In this document: positions 13,901 to 25,800 of the stretch, piece after piece
Numbering within the stretch: position 1 is the first letter of the stretch
How the letters are laid out: the number at the start of each line of letters is the position of its first letter
Notes under the pieces: generated by a model
The model's input: only the letters and a program-made list of their open reading frames with translations
The model's database searches: none
What the model was told of the DNA's origin: nothing
Translations under genes and position numbers: made by a program
From: Plecoglossus altivelis
Taxonomy: Eukaryota > Chordata > Actinopteri > Osmeriformes > Plecoglossidae
Direction of reading: 5' to 3'
Assembly (NCBI GenBank): GCA_036571765.1
Contig: BROE01000022.1
Span: 9,479,920 to 9,543,919, forward strand
Length of the DNA: 64,000 nucleotides

Positions 13901-16900
13901 GCCCCCCATCCCCCTCCGCTTCCTCCTCCTCCGTGCCCTTCTCTCCCCCCCCTCTCTCCTGCCCCCCAGTCCCCTCCCTCCCTCCTCCTCCTCCTCCTCC
14001 TCCTGCCCCCCATCCCCCTCCGCTTCCCTCCTCCTCCTGCCCCCCATCCCCCTCCCTCCTCCTCCTCCTGCCCCCCATCCCCCTCCGCCTCTCTCCTCCT
14101 CCTCCCCCTGCCCCACCCATCAGCGCTCCTCTCCACTGTCCCGTGGGACCCGTGTCCTGTGGGGCTGCAGCACCAGACAGCTGATCACCTCCCTGGGAGT
14201 CGGCAGTGTCCTGGATGATTCCGGCAGAGGCGGAGTCTGTTAAGACACACGACAGGAACGTGTTCTACGCGTGGATACAGACCTGAGGGACGACCATCTG
14301 GCCACATATCGGTACCGAGCCGGTCGTTGCGTTACCAAGCTCATAGTTCACATCCAATTAGACCCTCGGACACACCCAGCGGGGTGAAGCGCCACTCGCA
14401 AGGCTACTCTCTCCACAGGGGGGCAGACTGCTCCTGAGAAGAGCCCAGCTGCTTCCTTAATGGGAGGGGAATGTTTGAAGAGACCCGGCATGGCCAAGGG
14501 AGGTCATGTGCGTGTTTTCATCTATGTCAACACCCCCACCCCCCCCCCCAAAACGCCCCCAGACCTCCTCTTACAGTACCCCAGGAACAGGATGCCCCTA
14601 ATGGAACAACAGACATCTTTAAGCACTTCCTGTCGACACGTTTCGGCACTTCAGGCGTCTGGGGGTGGGTGGGCTGGCACTTCCACACTCCAGGAATGCG
14701 AGGACGAGGCGGAATCTGCAGAGAGCCTTAACAGGAACAAGTACATTCTTTTCAAAGTGTGTTTTTGGGGGGAGGTAGGGGGGGGGCAAGGTCCGGGCAT
14801 GTAAACCTAGGGAACCCAGTGAAATCGACCAGGGCATTGTCCAACCTCTAACAGCATGGTCATTTATCAATCCATTCCTCCATCCCGCCGTTGCTAATCC
14901 AGCCCCTCCCTCCCTTCCTCTTTCCCTCCCTCCTTCCCCATCCCTCCATCTCCCTCCCTCCCTCCGTATCCCTCCATGCTCCCCTCCTCCTCACTCTTCC
15001 TCCCCCCTCCCCATCCTCCCCCCCTCCCTGCCCATCCCCTCCACCTTCCCTCCCTCCCTCCCTCCCTCCCGTGTGTACCAGAGAGCTGAGGGCCTTCCAG
15101 GGAGCCTGGGCCACAGCCAGCTGGTCCAGGACGCTGGAGAACACGGACCTCTCCTCAGCCCTGTGGATCTGCAGGGGGCTGGTGCCGAGGATGTTCACCC
15201 CGCTCTGGTGCAGCGGCACGGCCAGGTTGTTGGGGATCTGGCCTCCAACGGACACGATGCACCCGGAGCAGCCCTGTGGACGGAGACACACACGCGAGCG
15301 ACCAGCTTCAACATCGCAAGCCCGAAAATGGAGCAGGTATGTGTGGCTGAAGATGAATTTGAAGAGTCGGGTTAGCAGGAGGATGAGGCTCCTTGAAACA
15401 CTAGCCGGGTGGTGGGAGACGGAAGAAAGGTGCCCACGTGTCGGAGCAGCTCCAAGCTGCTCTCACCAGCCCTGACTCCCCCCTCATCACTCCTGGGAGA
15501 GCTCACTCAACAGGTGATCGGAACACGTAAGGAGTTGAACTACACTTCAGAGAGTCGGCCCGGACTCTGTGCCAACGCACCGTTTGTCTACGTGACGTGG
15601 GCAGCAGAGGGATGGGGTGGCAGGGGGGGGCGTTTCCACAGCAACGACGAGTTCCTCACCTCTGCATTATTCATGGCCTCGGTCTGCCAGGCTGCCCGGG
15701 TCCAACCTGCCTGGCAGACGGTCGCTCTTAATGCGGCTGTAATTACCTACACGCAACACGGAGGAATCAGACAAGACTACGGCTGGGTGTGGGGGAGGTG
15801 GGGGAGGGAGGGGGGGTGGCATGGCGCTAGGCAGCGCGAGCGGGGGCGGCGGGGCTGTTGAGCCCGGATAACCGGCAATGTTATCTCCCCGAATAAACAA
15901 ACACTTCATCACGCCCCGATCCCATCGCCACTTTAACTGGATTACAATTTCTCCGGAAGGAAAAGTCAGTGGGTATTAAGGCGGGCGTATGTATAAGAGG
16001 AGGTGGGGAACTAGGCGTTGGTTTGGGGCCCGGAGCACGTTCGGGGGCTCCCGGTGGGGGCCCGCAGGAGCTGAGTGGAGCGGGCCCTCAGACACCATCG
16101 ACTAACAAAGCGCAGGGTAGTCATCGGCAACGCTGCGTCAGAGAACGCAGCAGGCGTGTGTGTGCGAGGCGTGTGTGTGTGAGGTGTGTGTGTGTGTGTG
16201 AGGTGTGTGTGTGTGTGTGAGGTGTGTGCGCGGAGAGGAGGGGTGGGTGCGGGCTCGGCCAAGGCCACTTCTCCCGGTCGCTGGGGAAACCTGCTTCCAT
16301 CTGAGACAAGCGCACTGTGTAAAGAGCCTTTGATGAAAGCTGTTTTTTGGTTTTTTCTCTCTCTCGGGTAAGACATGTATCTAGGAAGTGTGCAGAGAAG
16401 AGGAGAAGCTGTAATTAGGCAGCTGCAGTGGGTCCAAGGGTGAACAGGGGAGGGGAACGCTATAGGAACCTACAACAAGATTCCACTCTCTCAATGTGGA
16501 CCGGCCTGGACAGTGGGCGCATAATAATTTTGCACTGTCAAAATAATCCTCGTCAAGACATGTTCACTATGTTGCTAGTTACATCTCAGGGCCGAGCAGA
16601 GGGAGGGGAAAGGAACGGCTTCAGTAGTACCAAACTTTCTCTAGCTAATGTTTCAAAAAAATAAAAAAATAAAAAAACCGTCTTTTTTTTAATAGAAGAT
16701 GACTGAGTTTGGTCCGCGTGTTTGGTAAATGGGAGCCTACGGATGAGTTAAATATGACCAGGAATGTTTCATCCATGCAAGACTGGAGTGTGTCAGCGGT
16801 GAATTCATTACTCCGGGCTCAGAGACGAATAGCACTGGAGGGGTTTTCTACGTCACGTTAAAAACCCTGTAATAAGCGGCTTCCGTTCAGTTCACATCTC

Positions 16901-18872
16901 ATTCCTCCTGAAATCCATTTCTCCCAGGGTTATTTTTCAACGCTTTCTCATCAAAACAAATCCGACGCCCACCCCCCACCCCCATCCCCCGTCCCCCCGT
17001 CCCACCCCCCCCACGAAAAAAAAGGGAAGTTGCATAAACCGGAAAAAAAATGATGTGCTTCCTTAAACGGAGCGTTGCACCATTGTAGAGTGAATGCATT
17101 ATTCAGAGTCTCGCATGAAGAAGTGGAGGTTCAAGCGTCGGGGGCGTCTTGCTTAGCGACTGGGAACTCGCGTGTCCGCCGCTAACGCGGACAGCGAGGC
17201 CGGCGAGCCGCGCGATTGAATAATGAATCGTCCTCTCTTCGGGGGAGGGGGGAGGAGGGGGGGGAGAGAGAGAGAGAGGAAACGACCGAGGCCAGGGCGT
17301 TCTCGCTAGGCTGAGGAGATTTGGAGTACGGACGACCTCTGACCTCCTGCTGCGAGATGTCCAGGACGCGCTCCAGCGTCAGCTCCTCGAAGTACAGCCG
17401 GTCGCACTCGTCGAAGTCGGTGCTGACCGTCTCCGGGTTGTGGTTGACCACCACCGTCCGCTTGTCCATCTGCCGCAGGGCCCGGATGCTGGACACGGCG
17501 CACCAGTCAAACTCCACACTGCTGCCTGGCCCGACCAATCCAAACGCAGACGAGCATTTGATTTCGACGCAGACCAAAAAGAGTATTCGACTGAGGCTGT
17601 TTAAACAGAGTAGAAAGTCTCACCTATGTGGTAGGGCCCGCAGCCTAACACCATGACTCCCTGGTCTGTGAAGTCCACATCGTGTTCCTGACACACGGGC
17701 ACACATGTACATTAGGGGAAAACCAGTATGTTAATCAGACCGACGATCCAGTCGATCTTTATCGGATCACTGACACGTCAAGTTCCGTAACAGGCTTTTA
17801 TCTCCCATACAGTACATCCATCCCAGGTCCACTTGAGACCACATACTGAATGGTTAGAACGTAGCAATGGTTCTCTAAATGCATTTGGGCTTCTCAATCT
17901 CAATCCAGGTCCTCACCAGTCCTGTATTTCTATTGTATACAATAACTCCTACCAGTAATACTACCCCCCCCCCTGCACTCCCCTGAGAGAGCAAGTGGGA
18001 TACAGAGTGAGTGAACAGACAGGAGGCTGTGTTGGGTGAACTCACCAGAGCGTTGTAGGTGCAGTAGAGGTAGTTGGTCACAGCAGGGTACTCTGCAGCC
18101 AGCGTGTCGATCTGACAGACACAACAACGATCGCAGAAAACATCCACTTTACATGGGGACGCCAGGAGGATTTCCCCACGTCTTTCGTTCGAGAAGGTTC
18201 TCGACCATGTGTGCGTGTAATGGCACACGCGCAGGTGTAGCGTTTTAGCACGGGCGTCTTTGACGATCGATGTTTTCTAACGGGGCTCCGAGTTTAAACG
18301 ACAAAGCTGGCCTGAACGTAGGCAAGCGACGCGGCGCGTTTGAGCTCCATTGTGCGTTCACCTTCCTCTACCTGCCCTCCTGCATGTTCTGCCTTTCAGC
18401 CTGAACACTGTGAAGGACATGAAGGTGCAGGAGGGAGGGAGGGAGGGAGGGGGAGGGTAGGGGGGGGCACTGGGCCAGATGCTGCATGGGGGAAAGAGAG
18501 ACTCCCTGCAGGTAGGGAGGTCTGGAGTCAGCTCGCAGGGGGTGGGGGGGGGTGGGAGACCCCAGGAGAGAGGAGGAGGAAGAGGCGGAGGGGGAAGGTC
18601 CTTGCGTACCTGTTTGACCCAGGGTCGGATGTTGCGCTTCAGCCTCAGGGCCCTGGCGTCGCCCTCGCTGGAGCCCAGAGCCTGGCCCACCTGCCGGTCA
18701 GAGAAGCCATCCTGCTTGGCCTTGAGGAGTAGGTCTGCCGGTACTGTCGCACTGCAGGGGCACAACGGCAAACGCCACAATGGTAAACGCCACAGCAATG
18801 CCATTCTTAGGGGACGGGGGGGACGCTTCGGTTCTGGTGGGTGTTTGCATGAGTGCGTGTGTGTACAAAGTT

Positions 18873-18903
<31 letters not shown>

Positions 18904-20524
18904 CACGAGTGTAAACTCGAAAGGTCAAAGCAACAGTTTGGTGAGGGACCGGCTGGCTCATTCAGAGAAGGCCGGGTGGGAGGGGGAAGTGTACAGCCGA
19001 GCGATCAATGAGACGTCGATAAACAAGCCACAGAGACCCTTAGAGCCAGGTCAGACACCGAGGCCGTTTAAAACTCATTGCAATCGATAACCGGTTCGTG
19101 TGGAAGGGGTACGGGGCTCGGCCAAAAGAAAGCCAGAAAAAAAAAAAAAAAATCGCTTTCTCTCCCATTTCCAGCCCCCGCAGACTATCTTAATTATTTA
19201 AGACCTCACACCACTACAACGATATTGAAAATGTCAAGTGTGGTTTACCTTCCCTTGCGTTTGACTGGAGGCACAGCGAAGCGTGGGGAGGGGGACGGGA
19301 CGGGGGAGGGACGGAGGACGGGGGAGGGGGCTTGCTTAAGAGGCCGGCGTGTGAAAAGCTCAGCGGGGGGCGGTTCTTACGACATTACGCTGCCCCTCGT
19401 CAAAACAAGGGCTGAATTACGGCGGCTCCATTCCACGTGTGTGTGTGTGTGTGCACGTGTGTGTGGATATGTGTGTGTGTGTGCGCGCGCGCGGCTGATT
19501 GCCATGTTGAGAGGCTGTCAGGTCGCCTCCAAAATGGAAATGTACATGCGCCCCGTCAGCGTGTTGCACGACTTAGCTCGACGGAAATGCCAGGAGCAAA
19601 CCGTTTAAGGGGCGACTTCCTGTTGCACGCCTACCTGCCCCCTCCCCCTCTGTGCTGGGGGACTGAGACAGAATGCTGGGGGGGGCACATAGCAGGAGGG
19701 GGGCTGTGCGTTTCCATCCAAGAGGATATTCCTGCGTTGGGCTTGTAAGAAAGAGCGGATGGAAGCTGACGAGGGCTTGCGTGCTTCTAGGTGGGCAAAG
19801 GGGGGGAAGATGAAGTGATGGTGGGAACTCGACGGTTCCCAGAACTGTGCGCACGCTTCACAGATAACCACCAGAGGACAGCAGAGAGCTAGACTGGCAT
19901 TTTGGGCCCTTTGGATGCTACTGTTCTGGTGGGGGGGGATCACAGAGAGAGACAGCACAGAGAGAGGGAGAAAGAGAGGGAGAGAGCACACAGAGAGAGG
20001 AGAGAGCACAGAGCACAGAGAGAGGGAGAGAGAGAGGGAGCACAGAGAGAGAGAGGGAGGGGGAGAGAGAGGGAGAGAGCACGGAGAGAGAGGGAGAAGA
20101 GAGAAAGAGAGAGAGAGGGAGAGAGGGAGGGAGGGAGGGAGGAGAGAGAGTGAGAGAGCACAGAGAGGGAGAGAGAGAGGGAGGGAGTGAGGGAGAGCGA
20201 TAGAAAGGGATAAGGAGGAATAGAGCCATACTCCATGTTTCAGCAATTTCTAAACTACTGCTGTGACCTCCAGAATGTTAAAAAACGTTCCAGTCACAGC
20301 CCAAGGACCTGGTCCTCGTGCCAGCAACATCAAGAGAAGAGATTACGGCTGAGACGCCATTTAAAAGTACTTCTGTAGAGGACTCAGCCTACAGGTCGTC
20401 ATGTATTTGGCATTTAGAGAGGCACGGATATTAATCTGCATGGCCTCACAGCACCACCCAGTGGATGAACCCTGTCACTGCACACAGACTGGTGACAGGG
20501 CGACAGCATGGAAACATGCATACC

Positions 20525-20555
<31 letters not shown>

Positions 20556-22773
20556 TGTGTGTGGACATCTGTGTGTGCGTGTGTGTAGCTCTGTGGGTGT
20601 GAGTGGGAGCGTGTCCAGCCTACCTGGTGTAGCCGCTCAAGTGCTGCTCCAGGTCCGTGACGCGTCGCAGCTTATGGAGGAACCACTTGTCTATGGCAGT
20701 AAGCTGGTGGATCTCATCTACAGTCACCCCGCTGTGAAGCGCCTAGGAGATGCACGCACACACACACACACACACACACCTCAAACACATTGCCTCATAT
20801 AAAGGTCTTTGTTGTCCTGACCTCTGCGGGCGTGCAGACAGACGCGGGGCAGAGCAGCAGTCGTCCGGCCTATCAGCAGTAAGACCAGACTAGACAGCCT
20901 GTCAGGTCTTTTAATAGAAGACTTCACAGGTCCTGAATGAAATTAGTCTCCATAAGGGAGGGAGGAGGGGGAGGGGACATTACCAGCGCTGTGTGCCGCG
21001 CGGCCAACCTTGAGAGGTATTGATGTTTCATAGCTTGATAGGATCTGGCCCATTACTCCTTAATAAAGCTGCCTGCGTTACTGACTGGTGTCTGTATGGA
21101 AGGAGACAGACATCTCTGTCGACAGGGTCATCCCCGTGTCTCTGGAAACGAGGAGCACGGCGTCGTGTGGAGAGAGGCGCGAAAGAAAAAACAGCTATCT
21201 TTCCCCGTCAAAACTTTACAGGCCTATAGCGTGTTCAAAAGGGTGATGCTAAAACACTGCTCAGAAGGATGCTTCCTTTCCACCGGACACATGAAGCGTT
21301 GACCAGGGGGGGCCCCCTGGCCCCCACCAGGCCCCTGAACCCCGCTCCTCCACCACTGCCGTACCTTGGCTAGGGAGAATATGCGCGTGCTGGACGGCAC
21401 GGCCAGCTCCTGGGGCAGGTCTTGCTGCTCCGCCCAGGCCTTCTGCAGGGGCAGGCGGGGCACGAAGCCATCCACAGAGGGGTGGCACATCCTCAGGGCC
21501 TTCTGGATGCTCTCCTCGAACGTACGGCCCACCGCCATCACGTGGGGGGGGGGGGGTTAGGGTTACCTTACACACTGGGGAGCTCTGGAGCATGGAGAAG
21601 GGATCTGGAGCTTAAATGGTGAACGGTTGTTGAGAGATCTGGAGAGTGTGTGCGTGTGTGTGTGCGTGTGTGGCATGTCTCTACACCTGCTGACTCTTCT
21701 TATACGGTAGCGCTCTGTCTTTTCGCGCCTCGAGGTCAATGCAGTAAAGCGGTTCGGAGATCCGCAGGTCCCGGCGGGGGAGTTCTTAGTGATGGATGGA
21801 AGCTCCAGGGCCTTGGGATGTCGAAGCAGAGCCGTGGTTTCGCGCCGACACGGCCGTTCTATTGTATCTGCCGTCGAGGAGAGGTGCCAGCAGCAAGAGC
21901 ACGCAGAGAGGGGTGCTGCTACCGGGGGAGAAGCGGGTAGCTTGGGGTGTGATTGAGCGCGCTGGAGTAGCGCGATGGGGCCAGAGGAGTGAGGAGTAAG
22001 GAGGGTATGTCATCATGAGCTGTCGTCGAGGACATCTTGCATCAGGCTTGAAAGAAGTGGGCGAGAGGAGGGTCGGCTGGGAGGGTGTGTCGGGGGGGGA
22101 CTGTGGACATTCGGCTGAAGGGGTGACATGGTGTAAAAACACGAGTAGTTCCAAACGGGAGGGGGGGGGGCATTGAGGCAAACATAAAGGTGGGCTCTGG
22201 GCTGACGGCGTGTCACTCCGATCGAAAGGCCGTGTCCAAGCACTAGTATAAAAAAGCGGCACCGTTTCTACATTCAGCCAATCAACATTTTTTTTTAAAA
22301 CAACTGCGAATGTGCAGCACATTACGCACTGCAGCCAGATCAAACAGAAATGAGTTTAGCTTCAGGTAAAAACTGAATTCAGTTCCAAGGGTAGCGTCTA
22401 GTGTCCCAGTTTCGCCCATCTGATTCGCTATACGATAACTGCTTCGTACGCTACTAAGGAGAAAACGAAAGGGGCTTGGCGTTCGGAGTCTGCCAGGGTC
22501 ACCAAACCCCCCTCCACCCCCCACCCCGTCGTGGTCTCACCCAGTGGCTTTGGAGGCGAGGGCGGAGCTACGCGAGAGCCGGGCGTTGACCTCGATGATG
22601 CAGTACTCCAGGGAGGAGGGGTGAAGGGCGTACTGGATGTTGCACTCCCCCACGATCCCCAGGTGACGCACCACCTTGATGGCCGTCTCTCGCAGCATGT
22701 GGTACTCCTCGTTGGACAGGGTCTGGCTTGGAGCCACCACGATGGAGTCCCCTGGAGGGTCAGAAACAGAGAC

Positions 22774-22816
<43 letters not shown>

Positions 22817-25800
22817 AACCGTGAGAGAGAGAGAGTGAGAGAGAGTGCAAGAGAGATGTAAAGTGTGAGAGAGGAAGAGAGAGAGAGATGTGACATTTTG
22901 GGAGACCTGACAGATCCGATGCGTCCACCTAAATCCGTTAATGTGCTATGAGGCTTGCTTCGTCCTGCGAGGGAGCAGGTCTTGTCTGTCCACACAGCCT
23001 ACCTGTGTGGATGCCCAGGGGGTCAAAGTTCTCCATGTTGCAGACAGTGACACAGTTGTCAGCGATGTCCCTCACCACCTCGTACTCCACCTCCTTCCAG
23101 CCCATCAGAGACTTCTCCACCAGGATCTGACTGCTCATGGCCAGCGCCTGTACCAGAGCACAACAATCCCTGACATGACAACTCAGCAGGCGTTACAATG
23201 CGTAGCTTCCTATTGAAACGTTTTCAGAATCGTGACAACTTCGTATCTTATGGATGACGGATATTGATGAAAAAAAAATCGATAGCAGGTCTGATCACCT
23301 CCAGATTGCATAGGTCAACACAGATTCCCCCCACAGCTGACTGGGGGCAGATCCATAAACACATGGACAGAGCAGTGATCCAGCTGTGTCCTGGGCCTGC
23401 CAACCCAGCCTGCCAGGCTGTGCCCACATACCAGAGACCAGTGCCCACAACCCATAGCCCACAGACCACAGCCCACAACCCACAGCCCAGAGACCAGTGC
23501 CCATAGCCCACAGCCCAGTGCCCACAGACCCGAGCCCACAGTCCAGTACACACAGTAAACAGCCCACAGTACACAGCCCCGGGACCCTGTGCCCAGATCC
23601 CGGTACCCACCTTGCGGGCAGTATCCTCCAGCTTGCTCTTGTTGGAACACAGCCCTGAGCCCAGCCCTCCCAGGGCGTAGGCGGAGCGCAGCATGACCGG
23701 GTAGCCGATGTGCTCGGCAGCCTGCAGCGCGTCTGCCACCTGCAAGATCCCAAACATCAGGAGAGACTTCGGAACGGGCCACAGCGAGCGAGATGGGAAG
23801 GAACAGAACGTGGGGGGAACATCCTGTCTGGGAACCTTACAGACTTCACGGCGACGCTGGGGGCGATCTTCTCGTCGATCTCCATCAGCTTGTCGGCGAA
23901 CAGCTGCCTGTCCTCGGTGGCCATGATGGACTCCACGGGCGTTCCCAGGACCTGCACGCCATACTGCTGCAGCACGCCGCTCTGAAAGAGCGCCACGCCT
24001 GCCACGCGCACGGCACACAACGGACGTGAGTACGGATGCACGCGTGGAGCAACTGAAACCCTCTCGCACGGGCACACGGCTGATCGCGGCGCTCACCGCA
24101 GTTGAGGGCGGTCTGTCCGCCCATGGACAGCAGGATGCCGTCCGGGCGCTCCGTCTTGATGACCTCGGTGACGAACTCCGGCGTGACCGGGAGGAAGTAG
24201 ACCGAGTCGGCCTGCTTGCTGCCCAACTCGTTGGTTTGGACGGAGGCGATGTTGGGGTTCATGAGCACCGTCCGCAGGTTCTCCTCCTGCAGAGGGGACA
24301 GGGGGCTAGAACGGCTCAGGACGCAGAGACAAGGGGAGTCTGGACGGAGGCAGGGGGGCTTGATGAGACTGACAGTGGTAATGATGTTGGATTCAGAGTG
24401 AAAGGATGGATTCACAGCGTAACTTAGTGAAAAGATGAGGGCCAATATTTCAAGCTCTGCTTCCACGGTGTTATTTTAGGGCTGTTTACTTAGATCTTTT
24501 TGTTCCCTGACATCCTAATGAGAACAGTTATATTTCAAGTTGGTCTTCACCACTTTCTCACCTTCAAGGCTTTGACAGCTTGAGAGCCAGAGTAGTCAAA
24601 CTCTCCAGCCTGGCCAATAGACAGGCCCCCTGATCCAAGCAGAAGCACCTTGGAAACCTGTACCAGCGCAGGACCAAAACGCACATTAACGCCTCCGTAA
24701 CACGCTCGCAATATATCATCAACGCTCGGACACCTTTATGCTATTTTAATAACAAACCACCGGTAATGTGTCGGGAGTGCGGCTTGGTTCTGAAGTAAAA
24801 GCAACGTGCATTTGTCACCTGAGCTCTGGGTGGAATGGAAGGTTTGGGAGGCATGACTGACACGATGTTGGCAGCCTTGCCTTTCTTTATCAAGGAGATG
24901 AATGTGTCGAACAGGAACTGGCAAACAAAATCACAACAGCGGGAACAGTGTCATTACTCCCAAAGAAGGACGCAGTCAGCCAGAGGATGCATGACTGACT
25001 GTAAAAATACAAAATAATATGCTAGGAATAGAATTTTACTGTTGTATGTAGAATATACTACGGTAAATGGGGGATGGTAAGATGTACTGTAGCCATGTGA
25101 AGGTCCAGCTCTATAACAGGCACGGTGGCTGACCTTTGAGCCAAGTCATTGCTACGGATTTTGAACCCCATGGTTACCTCGGTGTCAGTGGGGCCTCCTT
25201 TAGCTTCGGGGTGGAACTGCGCCGTGAAGACAGGTTTGGTGTTGTGCATGATCCCCTGCAAACCGCCCCCGCCCCCACCCAACAAGACGCACAGCGTTAA
25301 ACATGACTCTCACAACAGCCACACATGACAGTCCAAACGCGCTGCCTTCGCAAAACACGCCGCAGAAAAGGTTCGGACGTGCCTCGTTGGTGCCGTCGTT
25401 GGCGTTGACGAACAGCGGGCTCCAGTCCGGGGGCAGCGATTGGCTATCGATACCGTAACCGTGGTTCTGTGCGGTAATGAAGGCCTGGCCGGTCCTCATG
25501 TTCAGCACTGGCTGGTTCTGACCTCTGTGGAGGAGCACCACTCGCATTCAGGACTAGCACAACGCTCTGAGTGAATAACTGCTTACATGTAACAGTAAGG
25601 AAGAACTGCGGCTCCATGTTCCACTCAGTTGAGCAGACTGGAAGGGGCTGGGTGTTGGCGCAGCATGATAGCTACCTGTTACCCATGGGCAGTTTGTAAG
25701 ACTGAGCCCCTGCGGCCAGAGCGGTTATCTGGTTGCCCATGCAGATCCCAAACACAGGCTGAGGTCGCTCGCTCTCCAGCACCTGCAGGTGAATGAGATG

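Noticed and set aside
13691..14243. Glycine- or proline-rich frames on both strands
   Set aside because: They follow the CCT/AGG minisatellite and have no splice or homology support.
23248..24096. A 282-codon minus-strand frame
   Set aside because: Only parts of it coincide with cps1 exons, in a wrong frame for some; the rest is intron and the CCCACAG minisatellite. The real exons are 23611-23739 and 23841-23998.
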